Source of the DNA: Pseudoips prasinana
Taxonomy: Eukaryota > Arthropoda > Insecta > Lepidoptera > Nolidae
Assembly: GCA_951640165.1 (NCBI GenBank)
Contig: OX621246.1
Coordinates: 4,365,001-4,429,000, forward strand
Direction of reading: 5' to 3'
Length of the DNA stretch: 64,000 nt
Each line of letters opens with the position of its first letter. Positions within the stretch are counted from its first letter, which is position 1. Positions 21,075 to 32,734 of the stretch are shown piece after piece. The notes under the pieces are model-generated. The model was not told the DNA's origin and did no database searches. It was given only the letters and a program-made list of their open reading frames with translations. The translations under genes and the position numbers were made by a program.

Positions 21075-22185
21075 TTTTTTTTTTTTTTTTTTTTTTTTTT
21101 TCGTTTATTGGTCTACAAACCTGGATACAGACATGTTACATATAAAAGTATAAAACAAACAGTATTTAGAGATACAGCAAGAGTCTATACCCTTCTAGAT
21201 GCAGACACAGCATGCATAATATAAATTAACATACCTAAACAAAACTTAAACTAAATTCTAAATTAAAAGTACTTTAAATACTTATACGAAGTAATTTAAA
21301 TAAATTACTAATTGACTTTTATTTACTTAGTGTTTTATAGTCTATCTAAATTTTTAAGTTTTTTGTTTAGTGAGGCGATAGAACAATTAAATATGTCAAA
21401 TTCATTTTGCAGTGCATTACAAATTTTGGCCATGCGGTATATGGGTGAATGTGTACCAATATTGGTTCTGGAAAGTGGTAAGCAGAATGTTTTTCTGTTG
21501 CACAACCTGCTCCCCTGACGAGGAATCGAAAAACATATGCGTTCAAGAATGCTTGGGGTGTCAATTAAACCATTAATGACTTTAAACATAATTGTTACAT
21601 CAGAGGCTCTCCTGCGCGAGTGTAGGGAAGTAACTTTGTAGTACTTTAGCCTATCTTGATACGATGATAGAGTGCGGCACTTGTGATCAGTGTATGCTGT
21701 TGCGTATGATACATAAACCTCTTTTGGATTTGTTCGATTCGGTCTGAATGGACCTGATATCCCGGGCTCCAAACATTGCAGCAATATTCGAGTAAACTGC
21801 GTACTATGGTGTTGAAAATGACAATTGTTAGTGTCGGATTCTGAAAAATTCTCAACTGACGTCCAATAAACCCTGAAAGTTTTGATGCTTTTTTTGTTAT
21901 TTCGTCTATATGAAATCTAAAAGTCAAAGCGGAATCTAATAACACCCCTAAGTCACGAATGACAGAAACTTCTTTTATAATTTTGTCTTCTATTTTATAG
22001 ACACCAACAAAAGATTTCTTTTTTCGTGAAAATTTTATATAAGCATTTGTCCGGATTTAAAGTCATGCAATTTGACACGCACCAGTTCTCTACTTTTTTA
22101 ATGTCAGCTTGTAAGCATTGCATATCATTGGCACTTAATATACTTCTGTAGATCTTTAAATCATCTGCGTACATTTTAAAATTAC
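21073..22185 (-). mobile_element. 5'-truncated CR1/Jockey-like LINE
   Basis: Minus-strand element with its poly(A) shown as a T-run at 21075-21101. The reading frame starts in RT motif C at about 22176 (MYADDLKIYR) and continues through ADIKKVENWC, LNPDKC, SVIRDLGVLLDSALTF, LEYCCNVWSPGYQ and a C-terminal SPIYRMAKICNAL to a stop at 21335. One frame change occurs at about 21700-21780. AATTAC on both sides (21067-21072, 22180-22185) may be the target duplication. The protein resembles the more complete LINE at 55403-57838. Confidence 0.8.
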
Positions 22186-22195
22186 TTGTAATAAT

Positions 22196-22742
22196 TGCAA
22201 TAAAAATAAAGAAAGTAAAATGGAGGCGAACAGAATGTTAATTCTACCTTCGTATAGTGGCAATACAACCACCCGAATAGCGTATTGTCTAGGCAATATA
22301 GCTATAGCGTAGGGTATCGCGTCAGCAATTCCGCGTATGCAATATACAGTGCAAGACTGTACCAAGTAGACCAACAGTTATGTTGGGAGCAGAGCTCTTT
22401 ATCGAGTCTAATCCGAAGATAGACTGCCTGTACAAGGCAGTGCGAGCTCTTATATAGGGGTAGGCCACGCCTCCCACTCCCTCCAAACAGCTCTGTGCAA
22501 AGGCGTACGGAAATATGTCACGCGTTTACTCGATACAATTTACAAAAAGGATCTAAATCCAAATAGTGTAATTATTAAAATACATCAAATAATCTAACAA
22601 GAATTATCGTTAAGTTATAACAGTTGTTTTTAACAACTATAATCTAATTACAATATCAAAATATACTCTCAACAATGTTTTGTGCAGTACCAACTAAATG
22701 TCTAACTTGGTTGGCGAATTTAATTTTTAACTATCTCCGACA
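22196..22742 (-). mobile_element. Gypsy-type element, 3' LTR
   Basis: 547 bp, beginning TGCAATAAAAATAAAG and ending CTATCTCCGACA on the plus strand, so it has TG...CA ends on either strand. The partner is 25619-26165. I count about ten differences by eye (for example CCTTCG/CGTTCG, ACAAGGC/ACAAGCC, GCAAAGGC/GCAATGTC), roughly 98 percent identity, which points to a recent insertion. The small frame 22156-22374 is inside the LTR. Confidence 0.88.
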
Positions 22743-22959
22743 CGGCCAGAACTGACGATTCACACGTCCTCGTGTAGTTCTGTAACAAAGCACAATCGGG
22801 TAAATACCGATCGGCCTTTCTGACCAACAATAAAGAACAGAAACTTTAAAGAAAAAATCCTGAATCCATCATAAATCATAAAAAGTAGTTATAATAATTA
22901 AAGCTGTCACAGACAAACATACTCGTAACTCAGTCGAAATCACACCATGGGCTTCGACC

Positions 22960-23455
22960 AATTGGAGTTGAATAGACATCCCGCATAGGAGTCGAGATCA
23001 ACATCCAAAACTTGGAGTCAAGATAGACATCCTTAGGCGTCAAGTCAAGATAGACAACCCACATTGGCGTCAAGTCAAGATAGACAACCCACATTGGCGT
23101 CAAGTCAAGATAGACAACCACATTGGCGTCAAGTCAAGATAGACAACCCACATCGGCGTCAAGATAGACAACCCATATTGGCGTCAAGTCAAGATATATA
23201 ACCATATTGGCGTCAAGTCAAGATAGACAACCCACATTGGCGTCAAGATAGACAACCCACATTGGCGTTAAGTCAAGATAGACAACCACATTGGCGTCAA
23301 GTCAAGATAGACAACCTCTCATTGGCGTCAAGTCAAGATAGACAACCCCTCATTGGCGTCAAATCAAGATAGACAACCACATTGGCGTCAAGTCAAGATA
23401 GACAACCACATTGGCGTCAAGTCAAGATAGACAACCTTACACATTTTGTAAATTG
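22960..23455 (-). repeat. Minisatellite of about 30-bp units inside the LTR element
   Basis: About fourteen units of 'ATTGGCGTCAAGTCAAGATA GACAACCCAC' type with 25- to 31-bp variants (shorter units lack GTCAA). Read on the minus strand a 30-bp unit encodes a ten-residue repeat (VVYLDLTPMW), which keeps frame for the first units (22930-23121). Units one base short break the frame further on. The array lies between integrase and the 3' LTR. Confidence 0.88.
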
Positions 23456-23805
23456 TAGCTATGATATGTCAGTAACAGAACAATCATTATCATCACCGTC
23501 AACATTGACGTCCTCAATAACGCTAACTGGACATTCAGGCATTTTTCTTACACATTACTATTTAAAGATTTCAACAAATATCGATCACCATCCAATAATT
23601 CAATGATTTTATAAGGACCTTTAAATTTTGGGTCTAATTTAGTTTGGTTTCTCTCTTGACACCGAACAATTTCAATGAAACCAGTTAATGAAATAGAAAA
23701 AGATTATTGTTTTCCTAAACAATATACGTCAGAAGATCAACATCCAAAGAAAGTTAGTTTTTAATGTAAGTTAATTCAAACTTATCCGCAATGCAAACCG
23801 TCAAT

Positions 23806-24500
23806 TTAATTTAAAAACCGAAAAATTATACACTCAATAAGGACAAAATCACCAACTTTTAATTTGTTTAAAATAGCTTTAGACTTATCAAATCTTTCTT
23901 TATCATATTGAGCACTTTCGTTTATACCTGGAGCTGCTTGTTCTCTAACATAAGATAAATTAACTTCAATTTCGCCATCATCAATACTCATCAAATTAAG
24001 AGGTCTAGCAACCCGTCCTATCAATAATTCCAAAGGACTAGCCTTAGTAACACGATTGACTGTGCAATTAAGGGCTAATTGGACATCACCAACCGCGTCT
24101 TGCCATGATCGCTCACTGGTTTCGACGGCGGTAAGCATACCCTTCTACATCCTCATTACACGTTCAACCTGACCATTGGCTCTACATGATCCAGTTGCTA
24201 TTAAATGTAAAGTAATATTATGGGAATCACAAAATTACTTAAAGTGTTCGCTGGCAAAACAACGACCCTGATCGGCTACAATTCTAATAGGCGCTCCAAA
24301 TAAGGAAACACTAGACTTGAAAGCTTTAATACAATTAGAAGTGTCGATCTGGGTAGTGTGATATAATAAGACATACTTTGTAAAAGAATCAATAAGAACT
24401 ATGATGTATTCTTTGAGATCACTTTTCCACTAAGTTTTCCAGTAACGTCAATGTGTACAGTATGCCAAGGAATACTAACTTTAGGTATTGGATGTAATTC
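23806..24500 (-). pseudogene. Gypsy-type integrase remnant
   Basis: The minus strand shows the integrase core in order. The first aspartate is in HIDVTGKL near 24455, then the segment IIVLIDSFTKYVLLYHT, the second aspartate in IVADQGRCFASEHF near 24265, and the glutamate in GQVERVMRM near 24160. Then comes the C-terminal AVGDVQLALNC, ASPLELLIGR and LKVGDFVLIE (open frame 23806-24138). Stops and frame changes occur near 24235 and 24145, so it is broken. In an intact element this enzyme inserts the DNA copy into the genome. Confidence 0.8.
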
Positions 24501-24779
24501 GAAAACAGAAATAACTATGTATGTGCCTACTAAGTTAGATGTTCCCTTTTTTTATCACAAGCTTAAAATGCAAATATCTCGAAAACCGCTAGTTTAATCG
24601 AAAAAGTAACGAAAGTTTTGCTCCCCTTGCACTCCCACCGACGTGAACCTGTATCTCATACTGACCTTAAAACCTACCCTCGAAAGCAAATATATTATCA
24701 TACACCCGCATATCTTTAGAACATCTTGTAAAAAGATTAAAGAACAAAGAGTTGCATTTATGACTTCAAATGTTTAAAT

Positions 24780-24875
24780 GACGGTACTACGGAGAAAATA
24801 CGTTTGCCAGACAATTTATTACAAAAAGATTCACTAATATAAGAGAACATTCAGCTCCAGAGTCATAACAAAATG
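24780..24875 (-). pseudogene. Retrotransposon protease fragment
   Basis: A short minus-strand stretch reads YDSGAECSLISESFCNKL, the D-S/T-G active-site motif of a retroviral-type aspartic protease. It lies directly after gag in another frame (gag frame ends 24834). The rest of the protease and all of RT are missing. By the order of LTR elements this marks one side of the internal deletion. Confidence 0.65.
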
Positions 24876-25553
24876 AAAGTGTGTATAGTGTGATAAAACA
24901 CTCAACTCCTGTTGAAGTTTATGCCTATCACACATTTGGGTAGTAAATGCCAGACGGTGAGCACGGGAATCGAACTTTGAAACATGTGCCATCACAGTAG
25001 AAACAGCGATTTGCTCAATACTCAAGCTATTCCATTTGGCAGTAAGTGTGGTAACTAAACGACCAGCATAAGCAGCTATAGACTCACCATCTTTTGGTTT
25101 GCCATTTTGGAGGTTAATAAGAGTAGCGGCTATAGTTTCGGTTACACCAAAACGAGAAATAAAGAGACTCTTAAAGTCTAACCAGGTCATACCTGCGTAT
25201 GATATTTGGGAAAGCCATGTGGCAGCACTGCCTTTTAAGGCTTTGCTTAAAGCAATAATAAGAGCTCCGCCCTAAAGGGGTTTCTCGATCAGACAAACAT
25301 CTACGGTATTACTCCAAGCCAAAGCATTAGAATCGGGCAAATCAGGATTAAATTCGGGCAAGCGTATCACAGGCGCAGGGGTGGAAGGCATCCTAATAGC
25401 GTCGATTAATTGGGCGATGTTACGGCTTTGAAGCTCTAACATTGTACGCCATGGATCCTCAGCCTGCGACACCTGCGCTTGTCCTAATCCCACTTCTGAT
25501 GTAGGATCCGGGGGGGCCAAGAGCGGTATGTCAGGGTTTGGAGATCCCATGTT
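24834..25553 (-). pseudogene. Gypsy-type gag, interrupted by a stop
   Basis: Starts at MGSPNPDIPLLAPP (ATG 25553) and includes VIRLPEFNPD, ALAWSNTVDVC, ALKGSAATWLSQISYAG, WLDFKSLFISRFGVTE and GESIAAYAGRL. This is the usual capsid wording of Ty3/Gypsy gag. One in-frame TAG at about 25272-25274 separates two open parts (25272-25586 and 24834-25190) that are in the same frame. No zinc knuckle is left because the 3' part is deleted into the protease. Gag would package the element RNA. Confidence 0.78.
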
Positions 25554-25618
25554 GCTGGGATTAAGTAGCCACAAATTAACAAACAATGTCGATTAATTTA
25601 CTCACTAATTACAAGAAT

Positions 25619-26165
25619 TGCAATAAAAATAAAGAAAGTAAAATGGAGGCGAACAGAATGTTAATTCTACGTTCGTATAGTGGCAATACAACCACCCGAA
25701 TAGCGTATTGTCTAGGCAATATAGCTATAGCGTAGGGTATCGCGTCAGCAATTCCGCGTATGCAATATACAGTGCAAGACTGTACCAAGTAGACCAACAG
25801 TTATGTTGGGAGCAGAGCTCTTTATCGAGTCTAATCCGAAGATAGACTGCCTGTACAAGCCAGTGCGAGCTCTTATATAGGGGTAGGTCACGCCTCCCAC
25901 TCCCTCCAAACAGCTCTGTGCAATGTCGTACGGAAATACGTCACGCGTTTACTCGATACAATTTACAAAAAGGATCTAAATCCAAATAGTGTAATTATTA
26001 AAATTCATCAAATAATCTAACAAGAATTATCGTGAAGTTATAACAGTTGTTTTTAACAACTATAATCTAATTACAATATCAAAATATACTCTCAACAATG
26101 TTTTGTACAGTACCAACTAAATGTCTAACTTGGTTGGCGAATTTAATTTTTAACTATCTCCGACA
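25619..26165 (-). mobile_element. Gypsy-type element, 5' LTR
   Basis: 547-bp partner of 22196-22742 with the same TG...CA ends. The leader follows on its inner side (25618 downward). A tRNA primer-binding site of the usual TGG type is not evident next to the LTR. The open frame 25609-25797 is within the LTR. Confidence 0.88.
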
Positions 26166-26833
26166 TATACATAGGGGCCTAGAAAACCATAGAATCTATG
26201 TGAAAGTTAAAACATTTATAAAATTTATTTTATAATAGTAGTGATATTTAGCTAGCTTGTATTAAGTTATTGTCAAGGAGGTTATATCGTCCCCGTAGAG
26301 GGAAAATTAAATAACTCTGATTTTGTAGTTCTGAGATAAACGCGATTTAGTGTTTTTTTTTTAGTTAATGTACATTTGTAAGAAAATGTGAGACAATTTT
26401 ACCGTCGGTGTTTTTATATTTTGTGGACCTGATAACCTTTTACATTATGCTTTAACAAACTGAATACTATCTTTAACTATAACTAAATAACAAATTAAAA
26501 TCAAGTTGTTTAATTTTGCCACTACTGTTTTTATAACGTAACAACAATTAGCTACTTATTTCGGCTATTTATTTAGTTTTCCTACAACTAAATACTTTTG
26601 GTAGAGTAAATTTTGGTGAAATAAATGGAGTTATTGAATTTATCAAGCACGAAATATTTTTAAATGGAAAACTTAGTGGTTTTGTACGTTATTATTACTT
26701 TGATATTTATTGGTCTCATATGAAATAAAAGCTGTATTATGATATTAATAAAGTTCTATTAAGGAATAAATAGAAAAGTAAACTAAAATTTAGAAAAAGT
26801 GTACTTATCTTGCCATAAACTTAAAAAATAAAC
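26166..26833. repeat. Compound repeat, left part
   Basis: Bases 26203-26283 (AACATTTATAAAATTTATTT, GATATTTAGCTAGCT, AAGTTATTGTCAAG) recur directly at 29203-29278. Bases 26283-26330 (CGTCCCCGTAGAGGG, AATTAAATAACTCTGATTTT) recur inverted at 32563-32609. The RTE and LINE copies between them appear to sit in one larger, decayed element. No coding content. Confidence 0.5.
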
Positions 26834-28905
26834 ATCATCATCATCATATCAGCCAAAAGGTCCACAGCTGGACAAAGGCCCACAATTGCCGGTCTTGCGC
26901 TATTCGCATCCAACAGTTTCCAGCAAACCGCACAAGATCATGGGTCCATCTTGTAGGGACCAGCCCACGCTGCGTCTTCTTTTCGGACAGTTCGTGGTTA
27001 CCACTCGAGAACCTTTCTGCTCTAACGGCCTTGGGCTCAACGTTCTATGTGCCCGCCCACTGCCACTTCAGTTTTACAATTCTTTGGGCTATGTCGGTGA
27101 CTTTGGTTCGCCTGCAGATTCCGACATTTCTGATTCGATATCGCAAGAAAACTCCGAGCATAGCCCTCCCCATTACTCTTTGGGAGGCTGGAAATCATCA
27201 AATGGCTCAGCAGTGTGATGGGTCAATAATTCTTCAATAGGGTTTTGTCGCCCTTTTTGAAGGAGAGCACTACCACACTTCTGTGCCATGCTTGTGGTGT
27301 TTGATTATCTAGTATGACGGAGTTAAATAACTTCTGAAAGGCCCGTGGCATTGGTGTACCATCCGCCTTCAGAAGCTCTGCTGAAACTCCATCATCACCA
27401 AGAGCCTTGTTGTTCTTAAGTTGTCTGAGAGCCATTTTAATCTCGTACAGGCTGACGTCCGGGTGTCTTCAGTGTAATGTCGGGTTGGTCGTGCTCCATC
27501 CAAGACATGACTTTTGGCAGGTGACTGCGTTGTCGTATATAACTGTCCATAGAATTCTCAATCTCTCACAGCAACTCCGGTTTAGACGTGACGATTGCCG
27601 TGCATCCTCAGTCTTCAGCTTCGTCAGTTGGGTTTGTCCAACAGACAGATCTCTTACGAACACTTTAGAGCCTTTGTTCCGCTCGATGGCATCTTTAATA
27701 CTACTTTTATTAAATTGAGGCGTGTCGCGAGTCAAAGACTTTGAGATCTGTATGTTCAGCAGCCGGTATATAGTAGCATCATCTGGGGATGTCAGAACCA
27801 TTTTCCGTATTACTTCCATAAGTTGCAGGGCAAAGTCTGTTTGTACGCTGGGCCTTGAAGTCCTTAAACTCGTATGGACAGCTTCTACGAGCCTGTCGTA
27901 GTATGAGTCCACTTCCTCGCAGTCTGCTAGGCATTCGAAACGGTTTCGCAGTTCGAGCTGAAATGGTGGGTTTTGGACGTGGATAGGTAAAGGTCGGCGC
28001 GTAGACTTTATCAGTCTGGACCTCTGGAGCTTGACATTAGATTCAATGAGCCTCTCACCAGTCTGTGATCGCTCCCGGTTTTAACCGCATTGATCACAGA
28101 GACGTCATTAAACGTCTGTCGTCTCGTCGACAAGATAAAGTCTATCTCATCTTTGTTTTTGCCATTGGGGCTCACCCAGGTCCACTTGCGGTGATCCAGC
28201 TTCCTGAAGTAGGAATTCATCATAAAGAGTCCCTCCTTCTCCATGTCGGCCAACATTTGGCCCCGAGGGTTCCGGTCTCCAGTTCCAAATTGCCCCACTC
28301 TCAGCTTATTCCCGAATCGTTTACCCAGCTTCGCGTTAAAGTCCCCCATGACCACAGTGAAATAAGTGTTAGAGGTATGTATGGCTCTAGAAATATCCTC
28401 ATACATGACCTCAACCTCATAGTCGGAGTGCGTTGAAGTCGGCGCGTAAACCTGTATGACCTTCAACGAATACGTTATAAGTTACGTTATAAGGTACGCC
28501 GCCCTAGTCGACACACTCTCGAGTTTCACTGCGTTCCTTGTGGACGAGGGACTTTTGAACTATGAACCCGACATCACCTTGGAACAGTTGGTCGCCCTCG
28601 CGGAAATATAGCAGGTTCCTGAATTTTAGGATTATCGTGGGGAGGACAGGATATTCCTAAAAACTCTCTTTGGACTTCAGACAAACCTATGATATCCCAA
28701 TGTAACCTGCTCAGTTCCTTCTCCAGTTCAATGATATTCTCGTCGGTCCACTGTGTGTGAGTGTTATATGTTGCCAGGGCCAGACGTTGTCGGTTTTGGT
28801 AACACGGCGTCTGCCGGGGATTTTTAGAACCCCGGTTTCTATTTTCTTATTTCCTGTTTCTATTCCTGAATCTGTTATCCCAGCGATTGTGATATTGTGT
28901 TCCAT
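26834..28905 (-). pseudogene. RTE-clade LINE, decayed
   Basis: A minus-strand relic in order. The endonuclease N-terminal part lies at about 28780-28660 (DENIIELEKEL, then DIIGLSEVQRE with the catalytic E). Endonuclease continues at 28466-28011 (VIQVYAPTS, FTVVMGDFNAKLG, HRKWTWVSPNG, DEIDFIL, SDHRLVR), followed by the linker (27912-27469). The RT fingers start at 27435-27223 (LRQLKNNKALGDDGVSAELL, VVVLSFKKGD). Two internal deletions then remove nearly all RT, leaving DDFQPPKE and the C-terminal tail (27210-26834) ending in (ATG)n, with no poly(A). Frame changes and stops are frequent. In an intact element this protein nicks the target and copies the RNA. Confidence 0.82.
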
Positions 28906-29202
28906 AATTCTTCTATCAGGGTGAGACTAATTAGTCAATATGGATTTCAATAAAAGCTCAAGTTGTTATAATATTACTTGTTTCATCTTTAGAATCTCTC
29001 GACAAAATCGGGTTTATTCGTTGAAATCTCTTAACTCTTTTTTTCTTCTTAGCCAGTGAAATAAATAAAATAAAATAAAAAAGGTTTTTATTCACGTAGA
29101 CTTTAAAAAAGCGCTTGTAAGTCAGAACATGTTTGTAGTAATATAGTTGTATACATTCGATATTATTTCTAGTAACATAGATATTTAGGTACATCTTGTA
29201 TG

Positions 29203-29344
29203 AAAACATTTATAAAATTTATTTTATTACAGAAATGATATTTAGCTAGCTCGTATCAAGTTATTGTCAAGAGATTATGTTTAATTATCTAGTTTAAGTC
29301 TAATATTTTTACTACATATTGTCAATGGTTCTGTCTATATTAAA
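29203..29344. repeat. Compound repeat, middle segment
   Basis: Direct copy of 26203-26283. It is followed by TACATATTGTC and AATGGTTC wording that also occurs at 32636-32660. It separates the RTE relic from the LINE to its right. Confidence 0.5.
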
Positions 29345-32060
29345 GGTATTATTATTATGACGGACCTTATGTTAATAACGACGGTCGCCCTTTAATGCTA
29401 CCACCGGATCCAATGCGCCCCAACTGAGAAGACCCAGCGAAACAAACTCAGTGGGTTCATCTACTACCGGTTTCAACACGACCCAGTTGAGACGGTCCGG
29501 CGAAACATACTCAAGCGGGCATGAACACGGGATTTGGTCCAATTAGAGTAATTATTTAGTAGGCAAACACAATATATGCTCGATCGGTTGTCTGAATGCT
29601 TATTATTTTAGATTATATTTAGGTATACAAAAGAAAAACTTCGAAACAATAACATTATTCATTTTGAGACAGAGTCAATAATTTTAAATTAAGTATATGA
29701 TAGCAATCATTTACAGATAGTTCACGTAACACAGCAGATCAGTCATGTCTATATGGCTACAAGATCTCCAGCGAGCAATGTGCAGGTAGGAAGTGAGAGC
29801 CAGACGTCTTTGTCATCGATGTACTCTTTAGGGGTGTAATAACCCCTAGCCATAAGTATACGTTTAATATGTGTTTTAAAACTTGTGTCAGGCAGATCAG
29901 TAATTTGAGCAGGAAGCTTGTTATAAAACCTAATACAATTTCCTAAAAATGATTTATTAGTTTTGCTTACTCTAAAGCCTGGCATGGCTAGTTTGTTTTT
30001 ATTCCTAGTATTTATATTATGCAGTTCACTTTTCTTTTTATAATTATGAATATTTTTTCTAACAAACATTATATTCTGATATATATATTCCGATGGCACA
30101 GTAAGTATATTTATTTCTTTAAACAAATTTCGCAAAGAATCGCGACTGCCTAAACCATAAATGGCTCTGACTGCTCTTTTCTGCAATACAAAAATAGTAC
30201 CTATGTCAGCCGCCGAACCCCACAGCAGAATGCCATACGACATAACGCTATGAAAGTACGCGAAATACACTAATCTAGCAGTTTGTTCATCTGACAATTG
30301 CCTTATTTTCCAGACAGCATAGGAAGCCGAACTTAATTTACCTGCTAACTTTTCAATCTGAGGACCCCATTGCAATTTTGAATCAAGTGTCAATCCTAAA
30401 AATACGGTCGATGGGACTAAATCTAATATTTTCGCATTAAGTGCAACTGTTGGTACAATTTGAGTCACATTCGGCAATGAGAACCTGATGCATTTAGTTT
30501 TCCCTGCATTTAACAAGAGATTATTTGCCGAAAACCATTCTGATATAAAGCTGAGTGTTTGATTATGCTCAATAAGATCTTTATCCTTTCTATTTACTTT
30601 AAATATGAGCGACGTATCATCAGCGAACAAAACTATGTCTGATACTTTCTCTACCAGATAAGGGAGATCATTTATATAAACTAGAAATAAAAATGGGCCC
30701 AATATAGATCCTTGGGGCACCCCCATTTTCACAGGATGACGTGCCGAAGTGACACCGCCTATCGAAACCATCTGTTGTCGCCCCGATAAATAGGACATCA
30801 CAAGATCAAGAGATGTGCCAGATATTCCATAGTACTTCAGTTTAACAACGAGCGTACGATGATCAACGCAATCGAAAGCCTTAGAGAGATCACAGAAAAC
30901 TCCCAGCGCATCCTGTGATCCCTCCCAAGCCTCCAATATTGACCTAATTAATGTGCAACCTGCATCCTGAGTAGAGCGGCCCCTTGTAAACCCGAACTGC
31001 TTGTTATGTAATATCTCATTCACGTGAAAGTGCGACAACATTTGGCTGAGCATCAGCTTTTCAAATATTTTACTTAAAGCTGGCAGTATTGAGATAGGCC
31101 TATAATTCGTGGCATGTTTTGAACAACCTGCCTTGACAATGGGTATTATCTTAAGACACCATCACTTATACAGCCATTGAAGATGGTTGCAAGGATTGTA
31201 GCAATGTTTAGTATAATTGATTCAATTGCTTTAACAGACAGTCCCCACAAATCTTCTGTGCCTTCCCTTTTAATACTCTTAAAAGTTTTTATAATATCAT
31301 CACTTGTTACGGATTTAAAACTAAAGTTAGGTACAGTTTGTTTTACGCTTTGATTTAAAAAGAGTTCAGCTACATCTGGTGATGATGCGAGACACTTAGT
31401 AATATCCACGGGTATATTTGCAAAAAAAGCAGCTAAAAAATTGGCAATGGTAAGCTTGTCTGAAACCAGTTCATCACCAATATTCAATACTAATGTTTGA
31501 TCTCTTGATCTACTTTTACCAGTTTCAGTATTTATTATTTGCCAAGCTGATTTTATTTTATTATCAGATTTTTTAATTTTATCTCTTATATATAAAGATT
31601 TAGTTTGAATGCAAACCTTTTTAAAAAATTTTGAATAATTTCTAACATAATTAATAAAATTGACATCAGGGTTATAGGACCTTCTGTCATACAACTCATA
31701 TAAAAAATCTCTACTCAGTCTAATGCCTTGAGTTGCCCAAGAACTAAATTTTATCTTAATACTGTCAACCGTTATGTTTATTTTACAAGCTTTATTAAAT
31801 TCTTTGCAAATACAGTGGAATAATGTAGTGTACATATCGTTAGGGTCATTTTTGTTTGGCAATAGATGGCACAAACTATTCTCCAGGTTGTTACTGAACT
31901 TTCCCAAATTAGATTTTGTTAAAGGTCTAAAACTATTTTTTTGTTTATTTATGTCTATTAAAGAACTAAGTTTCCTTTTTATTTTATTTTCTTCTTTTGT
32001 GTCCGGATTCCATGTAGATCCAGAATCAGAAAAAGGTACTTCATTTGTAAAAGGGCGGCA
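29345..32060 (-). mobile_element. 5'-truncated CR1/L2-group LINE
   Basis: A minus-strand element of about 2.7 kb. It has no endonuclease. The left frame begins without a start near 32058 (SDSGSTWNPDTKEENKIKRK), passes through 31907-31146, breaks near 31146-31125, and continues as the RT at 31053-29749. The 3' end is near 29345-29358 with an (ATT)n-type tail rather than poly(A). The tail type and protein fit CR1/L2-group LINEs. I cannot settle the clade. Confidence 0.72.
29749..31053 (-). CDS. LINE reverse transcriptase (CR1/L2-like), open part
   Basis: 434 codons remain open. RT motifs in order: QFGFTRGRSTQDA, CDLSKAFDCVDH (catalytic D), VKMGVPQGSILGP, LFADDTSL (catalytic DD), LNAGKTKCI, FLGLTLDSKLQW, then the thumb ARLVYFAYFHSVMSYGIL and VLQKRAVRAI, and a C-terminal FYNKLPAQI. 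The real frame continues upstream through YRPISILPALSKIFEKL to about 31125, where a deletion shifts it from 31146-31907. The apparent start is therefore not a true start. The enzyme would copy element RNA at the nicked target, but this copy lacks the endonuclease and is a relic. Confidence 0.75.
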   Translation of the reverse strand: MLSQMLSHFHVNEILHNKQFGFTRGRSTQDAGCTLIRSILEAWEGSQDALGVFCDLSKAFDCVDHRTLVVKLKYYGISGTSLDLVMSYLSGRQQMVSIGGVTSARHPVKMGVPQGSILGPFLFLVYINDLPYLVEKVSDIVLFADDTSLIFKVNRKDKDLIEHNQTLSFISEWFSANNLLLNAGKTKCIRFSLPNVTQIVPTVALNAKILDLVPSTVFLGLTLDSKLQWGPQIEKLAGKLSSASYAVWKIRQLSDEQTARLVYFAYFHSVMSYGILLWGSAADIGTIFVLQKRAVRAIYGLGSRDSLRNLFKEINILTVPSEYIYQNIMFVRKNIHNYKKKSELHNINTRNKNKLAMPGFRVSKTNKSFLGNCIRFYNKLPAQITDLPDTSFKTHIKRILMARGYYTPKEYIDDKDVWLSLPTCTLLAGDLVAI

Positions 32061-32734
32061 TTGGTTCGATACCCGAACTGAGACTTGACCCTCTGATTAC
32101 CTTTGATGAGAACTTAATTTATTTAATTTTATTTGCCTATCATCTTATAATTAATCATTATCTAGTTGTAGAAGAAATAAATAACATCAAGTATTTATAA
32201 ATTAGGTACGTTATATCAGAATTCTGAATCACAGAATTAAATAAATAGAGTTATTTAGTTTTCCTAGAACTAACTTAGTTTTGTGAAAGAATTTATAAGT
32301 TGAGGAAAAATTCAACAACTCAAGTTATTTAATTTATTTGACATTCATCTTGTCATTGACCACAGTTATTGATTTAATTACTGAGTTATTTAGTTTTCCT
32401 TTAAAAAAATTGTGTTTGTCTGAAGATATTTATTATTCCATCTGTCATGACCTGTCTGACAAAAATGGCTATATCTTTGGAACGGAATAAGATACGAAAA
32501 CGCCTGTAAGGCTCAAATATGCGGCAGGTTTTAGGTGTTTTGAAAATAGGATAAAGTCAATTTCGCCAAAATCGGAGTTAATTAATTTTCCAACTATGGG
32601 GACGATATTTAGGTTTAAATATTGAAATTTATATTTTACTACATATTGTCTGAATGGTTCATTATGTTTGTGGTATGGTATGGTGTCTGAATGGTTCATA
32701 TTAATTCCAGACGTATGTTAGTATCTTTTGACGG
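32061..32734. repeat. Compound repeat, right part
   Basis: Contains three GAGTTATTTAGTTTTCC motifs (about 32249, 32385, and the variant near 32575) and the inverted partner of 26283-26330 at 32563-32609 (AAAATCGGAGTTA, AATTTTCC, GGGGACGATAT). No gene. The frame 32469-32699 has no similarity. Confidence 0.45.

Larger units (their letters stand above)
22743..25618 (-). mobile_element. Gypsy-type internal region, mostly deleted pol
   Basis: Order on the minus strand: leader (25618-25554), gag (25553-24880), a short protease remnant (about 24870-24790), an unrelated-looking 24510-24780, integrase (24500-23806), and a minisatellite (23455-22960) before the 3' LTR. Reverse transcriptase and RNase H are absent, so the copy is non-autonomous. 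Target duplication could not be found at the outer LTR edges. Confidence 0.8.

Noticed and set aside
22960..23455. Possible CRISPR array
   Set aside because: Units are contiguous with no unique spacers, the genome is eukaryotic, and the array lies in an LTR element. It is a minisatellite.
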